Source: Arenimonas sp049195245 (GTDB lineage: Bacteria; Pseudomonadota; Gammaproteobacteria; Xanthomonadales; Xanthomonadaceae). Taken from it: a stretch of DNA of 64,000 bases. Where the stretch lies: contig NZ_JBMIRR010000022.1 of assembly GCF_049195245.1 (NCBI RefSeq), forward strand, positions 62,001-126,000, in the 5' to 3' direction. A program made the translations under genes and the position numbers. The notes beneath the pieces are model-generated. The model saw only the letters and a list, made by a program, of their open reading frames with translations. It was not told the origin of the DNA and did no database searches. Below, one piece after another: positions 27,957 through 36,470 of the stretch; the stretch's first letter is position 1, and the number at the start of each line of letters is the position of its first letter.

Positions 27957-29993
27957 CTAGTCTTCCTCGTGCCGCGGTTTGTAGGCCTCCACCAGCTGCT
28001 TCTGCACGTTGCCCGGCACCGGCTCGTAATGGCTGAACTCCAGGTCGTAGCGGCCGCGTCCGGCGGTGGCGCCCTTGAGTTCGGTGGCGTAGTCGGTCAG
28101 CTCCGACAGCGGCACCTGGGCCTTGACCACGATCTCGCCGCCGCGGCCGGCATCGGTGCCGTGGATGCGCGCGCGCTTGCCGGCCAGTTGCCCGGTGATG
28201 TCGCCCATGTGCGCTTCGGGCGCCGCCACGGTCAGGTCCACGATCGGCTCGAGCACCTGCGGCCGGGCCTTGGCGATGGCATCGAGGAAGGCCCGCTTGC
28301 CGGCGGCCACGAAGGCCACTTCCTTCGAATCCACGGTGTGGTACTTGCCGTCGTAAACCGTCACGCGCACATCCTGAATCGGATAGCCCGCCAGCGCGCC
28401 CCCGTGCAGCACCTGGCGCACCCCTTTCTCGACCGCCGGGATGTACTGGCCCGGGATGGTGCCGCCCTTCACCGCATCCACGAACTCGAAGCCCGTGCCG
28501 CGCGCCAGCGGCTCGACCTTCAGGAAGACTTCGCCAAACTGACCCGCGCCGCCGGTCTGCTTCTTGTGCCGATGGTGGCCCTCGGCCGGGGCGGCGATGG
28601 TTTCGCGGTAGGCGATGCGCGGCGGGCGCGAGCGCACGTCCACCCCGTAGCGTTCCCGGATGCGTTCCAGCAGCACCCGCAGGTGCAGTTCGCCCAGGCC
28701 GCGGACCACGGTCTCGTTCAATTCGACGTGGTGTTCAATCTGGTAACCAGGGTCCTCTTCCGCCAGCTTGTGCAGCGCGGTGGCGAGCTTCTGCTCCTGG
28801 CCGCGCGTGGCCGCCTCGATCGCCAGCCCGAACATCGGCCGGGGGAAATCCAGCGGCTTCAGGCGCAGCTGGTCCTCGTCGTGGCTGTCGTGCAGCACGG
28901 CATCGAAGTGGATGTCGTCGATCTTGGCCACGGCGGCGATGTCGCCGGCGACCGCGCGGTCGATCTCGACGTGCTCGCGCCCCTTGAGCCGGAACAGGTG
29001 CCCGGCTTTGAAGGACTTGCGACCGTCGTCAACAAACAACTGGCTGTCGCGCCGCACCGTGCCCTGGAATACGCGGAACACGCTCAGCTTGCCGACGAAG
29101 GGATCGTTGACGATCTTGAACACGTCGGCCACCACGTGTGCGTCCGGATCGGCGGTGGTGGCCAGGGGCGCGCCGTTCTTCTCGAACGGCGGCGGGTTGC
29201 CCTCCCGCGGATTGGGCAGCAGCTTTTCCGCCAGCGCCAGCAATTCGGCCACGCCCGCGCCGGTGCGCGCCGACACGAAGCACACCGGCACCAGGTGGCC
29301 TTCGCGCAGGCACTGTTCGAAGGCATCGTGCAGGGCGGCACCCGACAGCCCGGTCTCGCCGTCTTCCAGGTAGCGCTCCATCACCTGCTCGTTGATCTCC
29401 ACCACCTGGTCGATGATGCGCTGGTGGGCGTCGGCCACCGGACCCAGATCGGAGTCGCCGGCCGGGTTGAAGAAGCAGTCCACCACGCGCCGTCCGCCGT
29501 CGGCCGGCAGGTTGATCGGCAGGCACTCGGGACCGAAGGCCTCGCGCAGTTCGTCCACCAGTGCGCCCAGCCGGCCGGGCTCGGCGTCGATGCGGTTCAC
29601 CACGATCAGGCGGCACAGGTTGCGCTCGCGCGCGTGGTCCATCATGCGGCGCGTTCCGTACTCGATGCCGGCGCCGGCGTTGACGACGATCGCCACGGTT
29701 TCCACGGCCGAGAAGGCCGACAGCGTGGGCCCGCGGAAATCGGGGTAACCCGGCGTATCGATCAGGTTGACGTGGATGCCGCCATGGTCGATCGCCGCGA
29801 TGGCGGTGTTGAGCGAATGCCCGCGCGCCTTTTCCATCGGATCGAAGTCGGACACGGTGGTGCCGCGTTCGAGGCTGCCTGCCGTGGGAATTGCGCCGCC
29901 GGCATGCAGCAGGGCTTCGAACAGGGTGGTCTTGCCGGCGCCGGGGTGGCCTGCCAGGGCCAGGTTGCGGATGTCCTGCGTGCGGTACGACAT
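27957..29993 (-). CDS. EF-G-like translational GTPase (EF-G2 / FusA2-type)
   Basis: 678 residues. Domain I has the P-loop GHPGAGKT (about 15-22), DTPGYPDF (G3) and VNRIDAE (G4); the Lys of the usual NKxD motif is replaced by Arg (NRID). Domains II to V follow, ending with ELTDYATELKGATAGRG (domain V). Shorter than true EF-G (about 700 residues). Such paralogues lack the canonical translocase role or work in special conditions; function here is unknown. GGAGAG site before the ATG. Confidence 0.9.
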   Translation of the reverse strand: MSYRTQDIRNLALAGHPGAGKTTLFEALLHAGGAIPTAGSLERGTTVSDFDPMEKARGHSLNTAIAAIDHGGIHVNLIDTPGYPDFRGPTLSAFSAVETVAIVVNAGAGIEYGTRRMMDHARERNLCRLIVVNRIDAEPGRLGALVDELREAFGPECLPINLPADGGRRVVDCFFNPAGDSDLGPVADAHQRIIDQVVEINEQVMERYLEDGETGLSGAALHDAFEQCLREGHLVPVCFVSARTGAGVAELLALAEKLLPNPREGNPPPFEKNGAPLATTADPDAHVVADVFKIVNDPFVGKLSVFRVFQGTVRRDSQLFVDDGRKSFKAGHLFRLKGREHVEIDRAVAGDIAAVAKIDDIHFDAVLHDSHDEDQLRLKPLDFPRPMFGLAIEAATRGQEQKLATALHKLAEEDPGYQIEHHVELNETVVRGLGELHLRVLLERIRERYGVDVRSRPPRIAYRETIAAPAEGHHRHKKQTGGAGQFGEVFLKVEPLARGTGFEFVDAVKGGTIPGQYIPAVEKGVRQVLHGGALAGYPIQDVRVTVYDGKYHTVDSKEVAFVAAGKRAFLDAIAKARPQVLEPIVDLTVAAPEAHMGDITGQLAGKRARIHGTDAGRGGEIVVKAQVPLSELTDYATELKGATAGRGRYDLEFSHYEPVPGNVQKQLVEAYKPRHEED

Positions 29994-30161
29994 GAGGCCG
30001 TCTCTCCCAGGGTGATGGGCGGATAGGCCGTCATGGTCGGCGGCGCAGTGGCGCTGCCAGGTCGTTTATCGCGCGACCGCGCGTCGGTCATGGCGGAACC
30101 CCGGCGGGGCCGGGAGGGCTAGCCTTCCACTGCGCGCCGGCCGGGTCAACCCGGGCGGAGG

Positions 30162-32006
30162 TCAGGCTGCGGCGGCCGACTTGGCGCGGTCGACGAGCGA
30201 CTTGAGGCGGGCCAGCGCGGGCTCGATGTCGGCGGCGTGACGCTGCCACTTTCCCGGGTCCGGCGGGGTGAGCGTGTAGCGCGACAGCGGCAGCCCGTTC
30301 GCCAGGCTGCGGTCCCAGCGCCAGTCGGCCCAGCCGCACAGGCGCTGCACCTGCGCCTGCGGGTCGGCGACCAGATCCGCGTAGTCCAGGCCGATGCGAT
30401 CGGACGCCGGTACGGCGGCCAGGTCGTCGAGCAGGATGCGCATGCAGGCTTCCCACTGGCGGGCGACCAGGTCCGGCAAGGGCAGGCCGTCCCATGCCGG
30501 CCAGCCCGGGGGCAGCAGGAAGGACCAGGCAGGGCCGTTCCAGCCGGGCAGGCGCGGATAGGTGACGAAATCGCCCGAGCGCCAGCCCTCGATCATGCTG
30601 GCCAGCACCTGGCGCGGATCACGGTGCAGGTAGATGAAGCGCGCGCCGGGAAAGACTTCGCGCAGGAAAGGAATGCGCAGGGTGTTCTTTGGCGTTTTTT
30701 CCAGCATGCGCACCGCGCCCTCGGACGGCGGACGGCCGTCGCGGTCGTGCAGGGCCGCCATGAAGCGATCGCGCAGCGCCTGCACCACGTCCGGGTCGGC
30801 GTCCTTGGCCAGCAGGCGGTTGGAGCCGTGTTCCTTGGCCGAGGGCGCCAGCGCCGCGATGCCTTCGATCAGCTGGTGGCTTTCGTCACCGATGGTGTAC
30901 ACGCCGGGCGCGGCGACCAGGGTCTCGAACAGCAGCGTGGAGCCCGAGCGCGGCGGTGAAACGATGAACACCGGCCGGTCGAAATGGCGCGCGGGCGCCG
31001 CGGGGCGCGGCTTCGCCGCGGCGGCTTCGCTGCCGCCGTGCACGTCCCGGTTGGCCCCGGCGTCCGCGCGGTCGGCCAGCGCCACGCCGAACACGTAGTT
31101 GTCGAGCATGAACTGCAGTCCGACTTCATTGCGCAGGCCGATCTCGCCGGCGCCGCGCGCGCTGGCCTCGGCACGGCCACGATCCAGCAGCGCGCGGTAC
31201 CGTGGCCAGCCCTCGCGACGCTCGCCGTAGGCCGACCACAGCGCCTGCCAGCGCCGCGCCAGGTCCAGCAGGCCCTGCTGTACCGCCGGCAGCCGCGGGT
31301 GCGGCACGGCCTCGGCCAGCAGGAATACGAAGTGGTCGCGCATTTCCCACGGGCTCATCACCACCGGCTGGTTCACCGCTTCGAAATCCAGCGCGGGCGC
31401 CGGCAGGTCGGCGCGGAAGGCGTGCGGCGTCTCGCGCCAGCCGGGCAGGTCGCGGCCGGGCGGCCGTCCGCCGGCGATCAGGCTCCACAGGCGGTCGCCG
31501 CCCACGGTGTCGGCCACCAGGTGGATGCGTTCGCTGTCGTTGCCGTTGAGCACGCGGTGGCGCGACCAGGTGTCGAAGATCCAGCATTCGCCGGCGCGCA
31601 TGTTCACCTCCGACTGCGCGACCTGGAAGCGCACGTCGGGCGTGGTGGTGATCGGCACGTGCACGCGCATGCGTTCGCGCCAGTAGTAGTTGGTGTCCAC
31701 GTGCGGCGTCACTTCGGCCTGGCCCGACAGGCGCATCAGGCGCGAGCGGCCCCAGGTGGCGCCCAGCGCATCGAGCACCTGGGCCACGCGCGGCAGCCGG
31801 GCCAGCAGTGGCGTTGGCCGCATTTCGCCGGTGAGGTCGTCGTTGGCGGGGTCGCCGCCGGCGGTGACCAGGGTCAGCGCGCTGTTGCCGGCCAGGCCGG
31901 CCACGTGCGGCCGCCAGTGGTGCTCCTCGATGCCGGCGATCTCGTCGGCGAGCGCCTGGCTGTCGAAATGGATGGGCAGCTGGAGGAAGGGGACCTGGAG
32001 TTTCAT
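30162..32006 (-). CDS. Fusion: aspartyl/asparaginyl hydroxylase domain + sulfotransferase domain
   Basis: 614 residues in a single frame. The N-terminal domain (about 1-180) is AspH-like: TPHVDTNYYWRER with H102 and D104, VHVPITT, CWIFDTWSRHRVLNG with H150, and ERIHLVAD. The C-terminal domain (about 340-610) is a sulfotransferase with the phosphosulfate loop FIVSPPRSGSTL (351-358 core) and 3'-phosphate site LHRDPRQVLAS (about 460-470). A helical linker of about 150 residues joins them. One polypeptide thus carries hydroxylation and sulfation activities, the same pair found separately at 6.3-10.1 kb. Substrate unknown. The start (32006) is divergent to the hydrolase gene. Confidence 0.85.
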   Translation of the reverse strand: MKLQVPFLQLPIHFDSQALADEIAGIEEHHWRPHVAGLAGNSALTLVTAGGDPANDDLTGEMRPTPLLARLPRVAQVLDALGATWGRSRLMRLSGQAEVTPHVDTNYYWRERMRVHVPITTTPDVRFQVAQSEVNMRAGECWIFDTWSRHRVLNGNDSERIHLVADTVGGDRLWSLIAGGRPPGRDLPGWRETPHAFRADLPAPALDFEAVNQPVVMSPWEMRDHFVFLLAEAVPHPRLPAVQQGLLDLARRWQALWSAYGERREGWPRYRALLDRGRAEASARGAGEIGLRNEVGLQFMLDNYVFGVALADRADAGANRDVHGGSEAAAAKPRPAAPARHFDRPVFIVSPPRSGSTLLFETLVAAPGVYTIGDESHQLIEGIAALAPSAKEHGSNRLLAKDADPDVVQALRDRFMAALHDRDGRPPSEGAVRMLEKTPKNTLRIPFLREVFPGARFIYLHRDPRQVLASMIEGWRSGDFVTYPRLPGWNGPAWSFLLPPGWPAWDGLPLPDLVARQWEACMRILLDDLAAVPASDRIGLDYADLVADPQAQVQRLCGWADWRWDRSLANGLPLSRYTLTPPDPGKWQRHAADIEPALARLKSLVDRAKSAAAA

Positions 32007-32118
32007 GGGCGTCCACGCCGGGGCAGGCGGTCATGGTACCGGCCCCGGCCGGGCCGAGGCGAGGCCACGCCCGGCATACACTGGGTCCTGCACGATAGTG
32101 CGGCGAAGGAGCGATGGA

Positions 32119-32802
32119 GTGCATCAGCAGGCAGGCACGGCGATTTGCGTGCATGGGGCGGGAGGCGGCGGCTGGGAATGGGGCGTGTGGGTCCGCGTGC
32201 TCCGCGCCGCGGGCTGGCAGGCGCTTGCACCCGACCTGCAGCCGGCGCCGCACGGCCTGGCCGCCACCGCGCTTGAGGATTATTCGCAGCAGGTCGGCGC
32301 CTGGCTCGGCGCGACGACGCGACCGCGCGTGCTGGTGGGCGCCAGCCTCGGCGGCCGCCTGGCGATGCTGCACGCGGCGGCCGCCGAGGCGCTGGTGCTG
32401 GTGAATCCGATGCCGCCGGGCGGCATGGACGTTCCGCGCGCCGAGGGCATCAAGCCCTGGGGCCGCGGGGCCAGCCTGCACGGCACGCGCCGCGCGCTGC
32501 CGGATGCCGACGACCTGGCGGCCCAATACGCCTTCCGCCGCTGGCGCGACGAATCGGCGCGCGTGCTGCACGAGGCCAGCCAGCCCCTGGCCGCAGCCCG
32601 TCCGGCCTGCCCGGTGCTGGTGTTCGCCTCCGGGCAGGATGCCGACGTTCCCGCAGAGTCCTCGGCCGCCCTGGCGAATGCCTGGCAGGCCAGCCTGGTG
32701 CGCCTGCCGGGCAGCCACGTCGGACCGCTGCTGGGGCGGCAGGCGGCGCGCGCTGCCGCGCAGGCTGTCGAGTGGCTGAACGCCCTGGACCTGCCACGCT
32801 GA
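32119..32802 (+). CDS. Alpha/beta-hydrolase
   Basis: 227 residues from a GTG start preceded at 7 bp by AAGGAG; the ATG at 32114 is out of frame. The oxyanion-hole sequence is VHGAGGGG, the nucleophile S76 is in GASLGG, and the catalytic His is in LPGSHVG near residue 207. An Asp in FASGQDADVP completes the triad. No signal peptide, so cytoplasmic. Esterase or lipase-like; substrate unknown. It is divergent from the fusion gene. Confidence 0.8.
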   Translation: MHQQAGTAICVHGAGGGGWEWGVWVRVLRAAGWQALAPDLQPAPHGLAATALEDYSQQVGAWLGATTRPRVLVGASLGGRLAMLHAAAAEALVLVNPMPPGGMDVPRAEGIKPWGRGASLHGTRRALPDADDLAAQYAFRRWRDESARVLHEASQPLAAARPACPVLVFASGQDADVPAESSAALANAWQASLVRLPGSHVGPLLGRQAARAAAQAVEWLNALDLPR

Positions 32803-32869
32803 GTTCAGCCGCAGTTGGGCGCTCCGGCCCGACGATGCGCCTGCGCCAATCCGGCGACAGGAGCACCCC

Positions 32870-33640
32870 ATGAAGCGTATCGCTGTGCGTTCCCTCGTCC
32901 TGGCCCTCGGCCTCACCGCCGGCGCCGCCAGCGCGCAGGACTACTACGAGCAGGGAAGCTACGGTTACGGCGATGACTACGCCGCGCAGGATGCGGGCTA
33001 TTACGAGTCCGAAGGCCAGGGCTACTACGCCGGCCAGGACGATTATTACGACGACACGCGCGCTTACGCAGCGCAGGATTACGGCGTGGCCGGTCCGGCC
33101 TACGCCTCGCGCGGCGATGGCTACAACGACGCGGCGTATGACCTGGCGCGCGTGACCAGCGTCGACCCGATCGTCGACCCGGGCCGCCCGGTGAGCCGCC
33201 AGGTCTGCGAATCGGCGCCCGCGCCGGTGTACGCCCGCCAAGGCTACGCGCCGCGTCGCACCAGCGGCGGCGGTGCGGTGCTGGGCGCCATCGTCGGCGG
33301 TGCGCTGGGCAACACGGTGGGCAGCGGCGATGGCCGCCAGGCCGCCACGGTGCTGGGCGCGGTGATCGGCGGCGCGATCGGCAACGACATCGAGCGCAAT
33401 GGCGGTCGCGGCGACCCGCGTTATGGCGACGACCGCTACGGCTATCGCGGCCAGCCTTCGGGCTACTACGCCGCGCAGGACGTGCAGCGCTGCCGCGTGG
33501 TCACCGACTATCGTCGCGACGAGCGCGTGCTCGGCTATCGCGTCGGTTACGAGTACGCCGGCCGTCACTACCAGACCACCACCGACTACCACCCGGGCAG
33601 CGAGATCCGCGTGCGGGTGATGGTGACGCCCGAGGGCTGA
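32870..33640 (+). CDS. Exported glycine-zipper protein with Tyr/Asp-rich N-terminal region
   Basis: 256 residues, signal peptide cleaved after ASA (about residue 22). Residues 24-90 hold 16 tyrosines and 14 acidic residues (e.g. DYYEQGSYGYGDDY). Residues 132-172 form a glycine-zipper 2TM element (GAVLGAIVGGALGN ... VLGAVIGGAIGN), common in envelope-located Gly-zipper_2TM proteins. The C-terminal domain (about 205-255) has a Cys-containing strand set. Function unknown; possible outer-membrane or periplasmic structural protein. Confidence 0.82.
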   Translation: MKRIAVRSLVLALGLTAGAASAQDYYEQGSYGYGDDYAAQDAGYYESEGQGYYAGQDDYYDDTRAYAAQDYGVAGPAYASRGDGYNDAAYDLARVTSVDPIVDPGRPVSRQVCESAPAPVYARQGYAPRRTSGGGAVLGAIVGGALGNTVGSGDGRQAATVLGAVIGGAIGNDIERNGGRGDPRYGDDRYGYRGQPSGYYAAQDVQRCRVVTDYRRDERVLGYRVGYEYAGRHYQTTTDYHPGSEIRVRVMVTPEG

Positions 33641-33660
33641 TCCCGCGGGACTTCGGATCG

Positions 33661-33690
33661 GAAGGGGCCTTCGGGCCCCTTCTCCGTTTC
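33661..33690 (+). terminator. Rho-independent terminator after the glycine-zipper gene
   Basis: AAGGGGCC (33662-33669), loop TTCG and GGCCCCTT (33674-33681) form a perfect 8-bp hairpin with a UUCG-type loop, followed by CTCCGTTTC. About 20 bp after the stop. Confidence 0.8.
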
Positions 33691-33739
33691 GGGACCACGC
33701 GATTGCCGGTAGGGTAGGGCGCACTTCCGGGAGCCCACC

Positions 33740-35410
33740 ATGCCGACCCTGCGCCTTGCCGTCCTTGTTTCCGCCGCGCTGTGTGCGCCCGCCGTGAGTG
33801 CGGGATCACCCGGCCTGCTGGTGGACGCGCGCATCCACACCGGCGATGCCTCGCGGCCGGTGGCCGAAGCGGTGGCGTGGGATGCGCAGGGGCGCGTGCT
33901 GGCGGTGGGCAGCTCGGCGGAACTGCAGCGGCGTTACCCGCAGGTGCCGGTCACGCGGGCCGGGGGTCGCACCGTCGTGCCCGGCCTGATCGATGCCCAC
34001 GGCCACCTGATGAACCTGGGTTTCGCGCTGATGCGCGCCGACCTGGTCGGTGCCGACAGCAAGCAGGACGTGATCCGTCGCCTGCAGGCGTTCGAGCGCA
34101 GCCTGCCGCCGGGCGCGTGGCTGCTCGGCAGAGGCTGGGACCAGAACGACTGGCCGGACAGGGCCTTCCCGACCGCGGCGGATCTCGATGCGGCCTTCCC
34201 CGACCGGCCGGTCTGGCTCGAGCGCGTGGATGGCCACGCGGGCTGGGCCAACAGCGCGGCGATGCGCAGCGTCGAGCATGACCTGTCGGGCGACTGGCAG
34301 CCCGAAGGCGGGCGCATCCTGCGCGTCCAGGCCCAGGCCACCGGCGTGTTCGTGGATGCCGCCGCCGCCCTCGTGGATGCCGCGGTGCCCGTGCCCGACG
34401 AGGCCACGCGCGCCGAGGCGCTGACGCGCGCGCTGGCGCATGCCGTGTCGCAGGGCCTGACCGGTGTGCACGACATGGGCGTGTCGCTGGACGACCTGGC
34501 CCTGATGCGCCGCTTCGCCGATGAAGCCCGCCTGCCGCTGCGCATCCGCGCCTATGCCGATGGCGACCGGCCGGCGCTGGCCGCGCTTTGCGCGATGGGT
34601 CCCTACGAACACCCGCAGGGTCGCCTGGCGATGCGCGGCGTGAAGCTGTACGTGGACGGCGCGCTCGGCAGCCGCGGCGCGGCGCTGCTGGAGGACTACA
34701 GCGATGAGCCGGGGCACCGCGGCCTGCTGGTGACCGAACCGGCGGCCTACGCGGCGGCGGTGGCCAAGGCGGCGCGCTGCGGACTGCAGCCGGCCAGCCA
34801 TGCCATCGGCGATCGCGGCAACCGCATCGTGCTCGATACCTACGCCGCGCAGCAGGCGGGCCGTGATCCGGCCGCCTTGCGCTGGCGCGTGGAGCATGCG
34901 CAGGTGGTGGCGCCCGCGGATTTCGCGCGCTTTGCCACGCTTGGGCTGATCGCTTCGATGCAGCCCACGCACGCCATCTCCGACATGCCCTGGGCCGAAG
35001 ACCGCGTCGGCCCGGTGAGGCTGGACGGCGCCTACGCCTGGCAGACCTTCCGCAAGCAGGGCGTGCCGCTGGCCCTGGGCTCGGATTTTCCGGTCGAATC
35101 GGCCGATCCGCGCCTGGGCCTGTACGCGGCGGTGACGCGTCAGGACCGCGCCGGGAAGCCCGAGGGCGGCTGGCTCGCGGGCCAGTCGCTGACCGCGGCG
35201 CAGGCGCTGGAAGGCTTCACGAGGGGTGCGGCCCATGCCGCGTTCGACGACGACGAGCTCGGGCGCCTGGCGCCGGGCCTGCGCGCCGATTTCGTGATCC
35301 TGGATGCGGATCCGCTGGCGGTGGAGCCCGCCGCCTTGCTGGACCTGGGCGTGGTCTCGACCTGGGTGGACGGCGAAGTGGTTTACACGCGCCCGGCGAG
35401 CGCGGACTAG
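33740..35410 (+). CDS. Exported metal-dependent amidohydrolase (YtcJ-like)
   Basis: 556 residues, signal peptide (cleavage near AVSAG). Amidohydrolase_3 fold: metal site H87-G-H89 in GLIDAHGHL, later HAIGDRGN, EHAQVV and SDFPVES with the catalytic Asp. The group hydrolyses C-N bonds in amides or imides; substrate unknown. The stop overlaps the convergent PhzF gene by 4 bp. Confidence 0.87.
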   Translation: MPTLRLAVLVSAALCAPAVSAGSPGLLVDARIHTGDASRPVAEAVAWDAQGRVLAVGSSAELQRRYPQVPVTRAGGRTVVPGLIDAHGHLMNLGFALMRADLVGADSKQDVIRRLQAFERSLPPGAWLLGRGWDQNDWPDRAFPTAADLDAAFPDRPVWLERVDGHAGWANSAAMRSVEHDLSGDWQPEGGRILRVQAQATGVFVDAAAALVDAAVPVPDEATRAEALTRALAHAVSQGLTGVHDMGVSLDDLALMRRFADEARLPLRIRAYADGDRPALAALCAMGPYEHPQGRLAMRGVKLYVDGALGSRGAALLEDYSDEPGHRGLLVTEPAAYAAAVAKAARCGLQPASHAIGDRGNRIVLDTYAAQQAGRDPAALRWRVEHAQVVAPADFARFATLGLIASMQPTHAISDMPWAEDRVGPVRLDGAYAWQTFRKQGVPLALGSDFPVESADPRLGLYAAVTRQDRAGKPEGGWLAGQSLTAAQALEGFTRGAAHAAFDDDELGRLAPGLRADFVILDADPLAVEPAALLDLGVVSTWVDGEVVYTRPASAD

Positions 35411-36288
35411 GAGGCCGGCCAGTCGAGGGTGCCGCGCACCACGGTCTGCACCATGCCGCCGGACCAGACTTCGCCCTGGTCATCCACGTGCAGTTCCAGG
35501 CGCGCGTCGTGGCCGACTTCGCGGCCCTGGCTGACGACGTAGGCGCCCTCGCGGCCGGGCAGGGCCTGGCTCAAGTGCAGCCAGGCCGCGAGGGTGGCGT
35601 TGGCGGCGCCCGAGGCGGCGTCTTCCACCTGCGCCGGCTGCCCCACCAGGGCACGCACCACCAGGTCGTAGTCGCGGTCGCGGCAGCGCGCGAACACGCA
35701 CAGGCCCATCGCTTCGTGGTCGCGGGCCAGTGCCGACACCGCGTCCCAGCGCGGCACCAGGCCGCGAACGGCGGACTCGTCCTCGAGTTCGGCCAGCCAC
35801 CAGCGGCGGCCGCCGTCCATCAGCACGGGTGGCAAGGCGCCGGCGGTGATGCCGGCCAGCGCAGCGCCAAGCCGCGGATCGTCGGGCTGGCCGATCTCCA
35901 GCACCCGGGCGCGCGGCGCACGCACCGAGAGGCGGCGGGTGGCGCCGTCGCCGCGCACGGCGATCGGCAGCAGGCCCACGGCGCATTCCTGCACCAGGCG
36001 GCCGTCGCGCGGCACGGCCAGTCCGGCCTCGAGCACCGCATGGGCGCTGCCGATGCTCGGGTGGCCGGCGAAGGGGACTTCGCGCCGCGGGCTGAAGATG
36101 CGCAGCCGGTAGCTCGCTTCGGGCGTGGACGGCGGCAGCAGGAAAGTGGTTTCCGGCAGCCGCGTCCAGCGTGCGATCGCCTGCATGGCCTCGTCGTCCA
36201 GGCCGGCCGCGTCCAGCACGACGGCCAGGGGGTTGCCATCGCCGGGTTTGGCGGCGAACACATCGAGCTGTACGAAGGCGCGGGTCAT
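35407..36288 (-). CDS. PhzF-family isomerase
   Basis: 293 residues from the ATG at 36288. Two-fold repeat of the diaminopimelate-epimerase-like fold; catalytic Glu 46 in TRLPETTF, FSPRREVPFAGHPSIGSAH and the C-terminal EDAASGAANATLAAWL block. Members isomerise small molecules (phenazine precursors in pseudomonads); no phenazine genes are present, so the substrate is unknown. Confidence 0.9.
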   Translation of the reverse strand: MTRAFVQLDVFAAKPGDGNPLAVVLDAAGLDDEAMQAIARWTRLPETTFLLPPSTPEASYRLRIFSPRREVPFAGHPSIGSAHAVLEAGLAVPRDGRLVQECAVGLLPIAVRGDGATRRLSVRAPRARVLEIGQPDDPRLGAALAGITAGALPPVLMDGGRRWWLAELEDESAVRGLVPRWDAVSALARDHEAMGLCVFARCRDRDYDLVVRALVGQPAQVEDAASGAANATLAAWLHLSQALPGREGAYVVSQGREVGHDARLELHVDDQGEVWSGGMVQTVVRGTLDWPAS

Positions 36289-36470
36289 CAGGGGCGTCCT
36301 GCCCGGTGGGCGCAGCAGGTTATCAGGGCGGCGCCACGCATTCCCAGCGCCGCGCGCTTCCAAGCTCATGGCCGATGGTTCCAAGCGCGCCGAGCCGGCC
36401 GCGGGCGGCTTCGTTTACACTGGGCGAAGCCGCGCACCGGCGCGGCCTTCCCTTCTTTCCTGCCCTGACC

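Noticed and set aside
27774..30026. 750-residue plus-strand frame opposite the EF-G-like gene
   Set aside because: Antisense shadow of a well-conserved GTPase.
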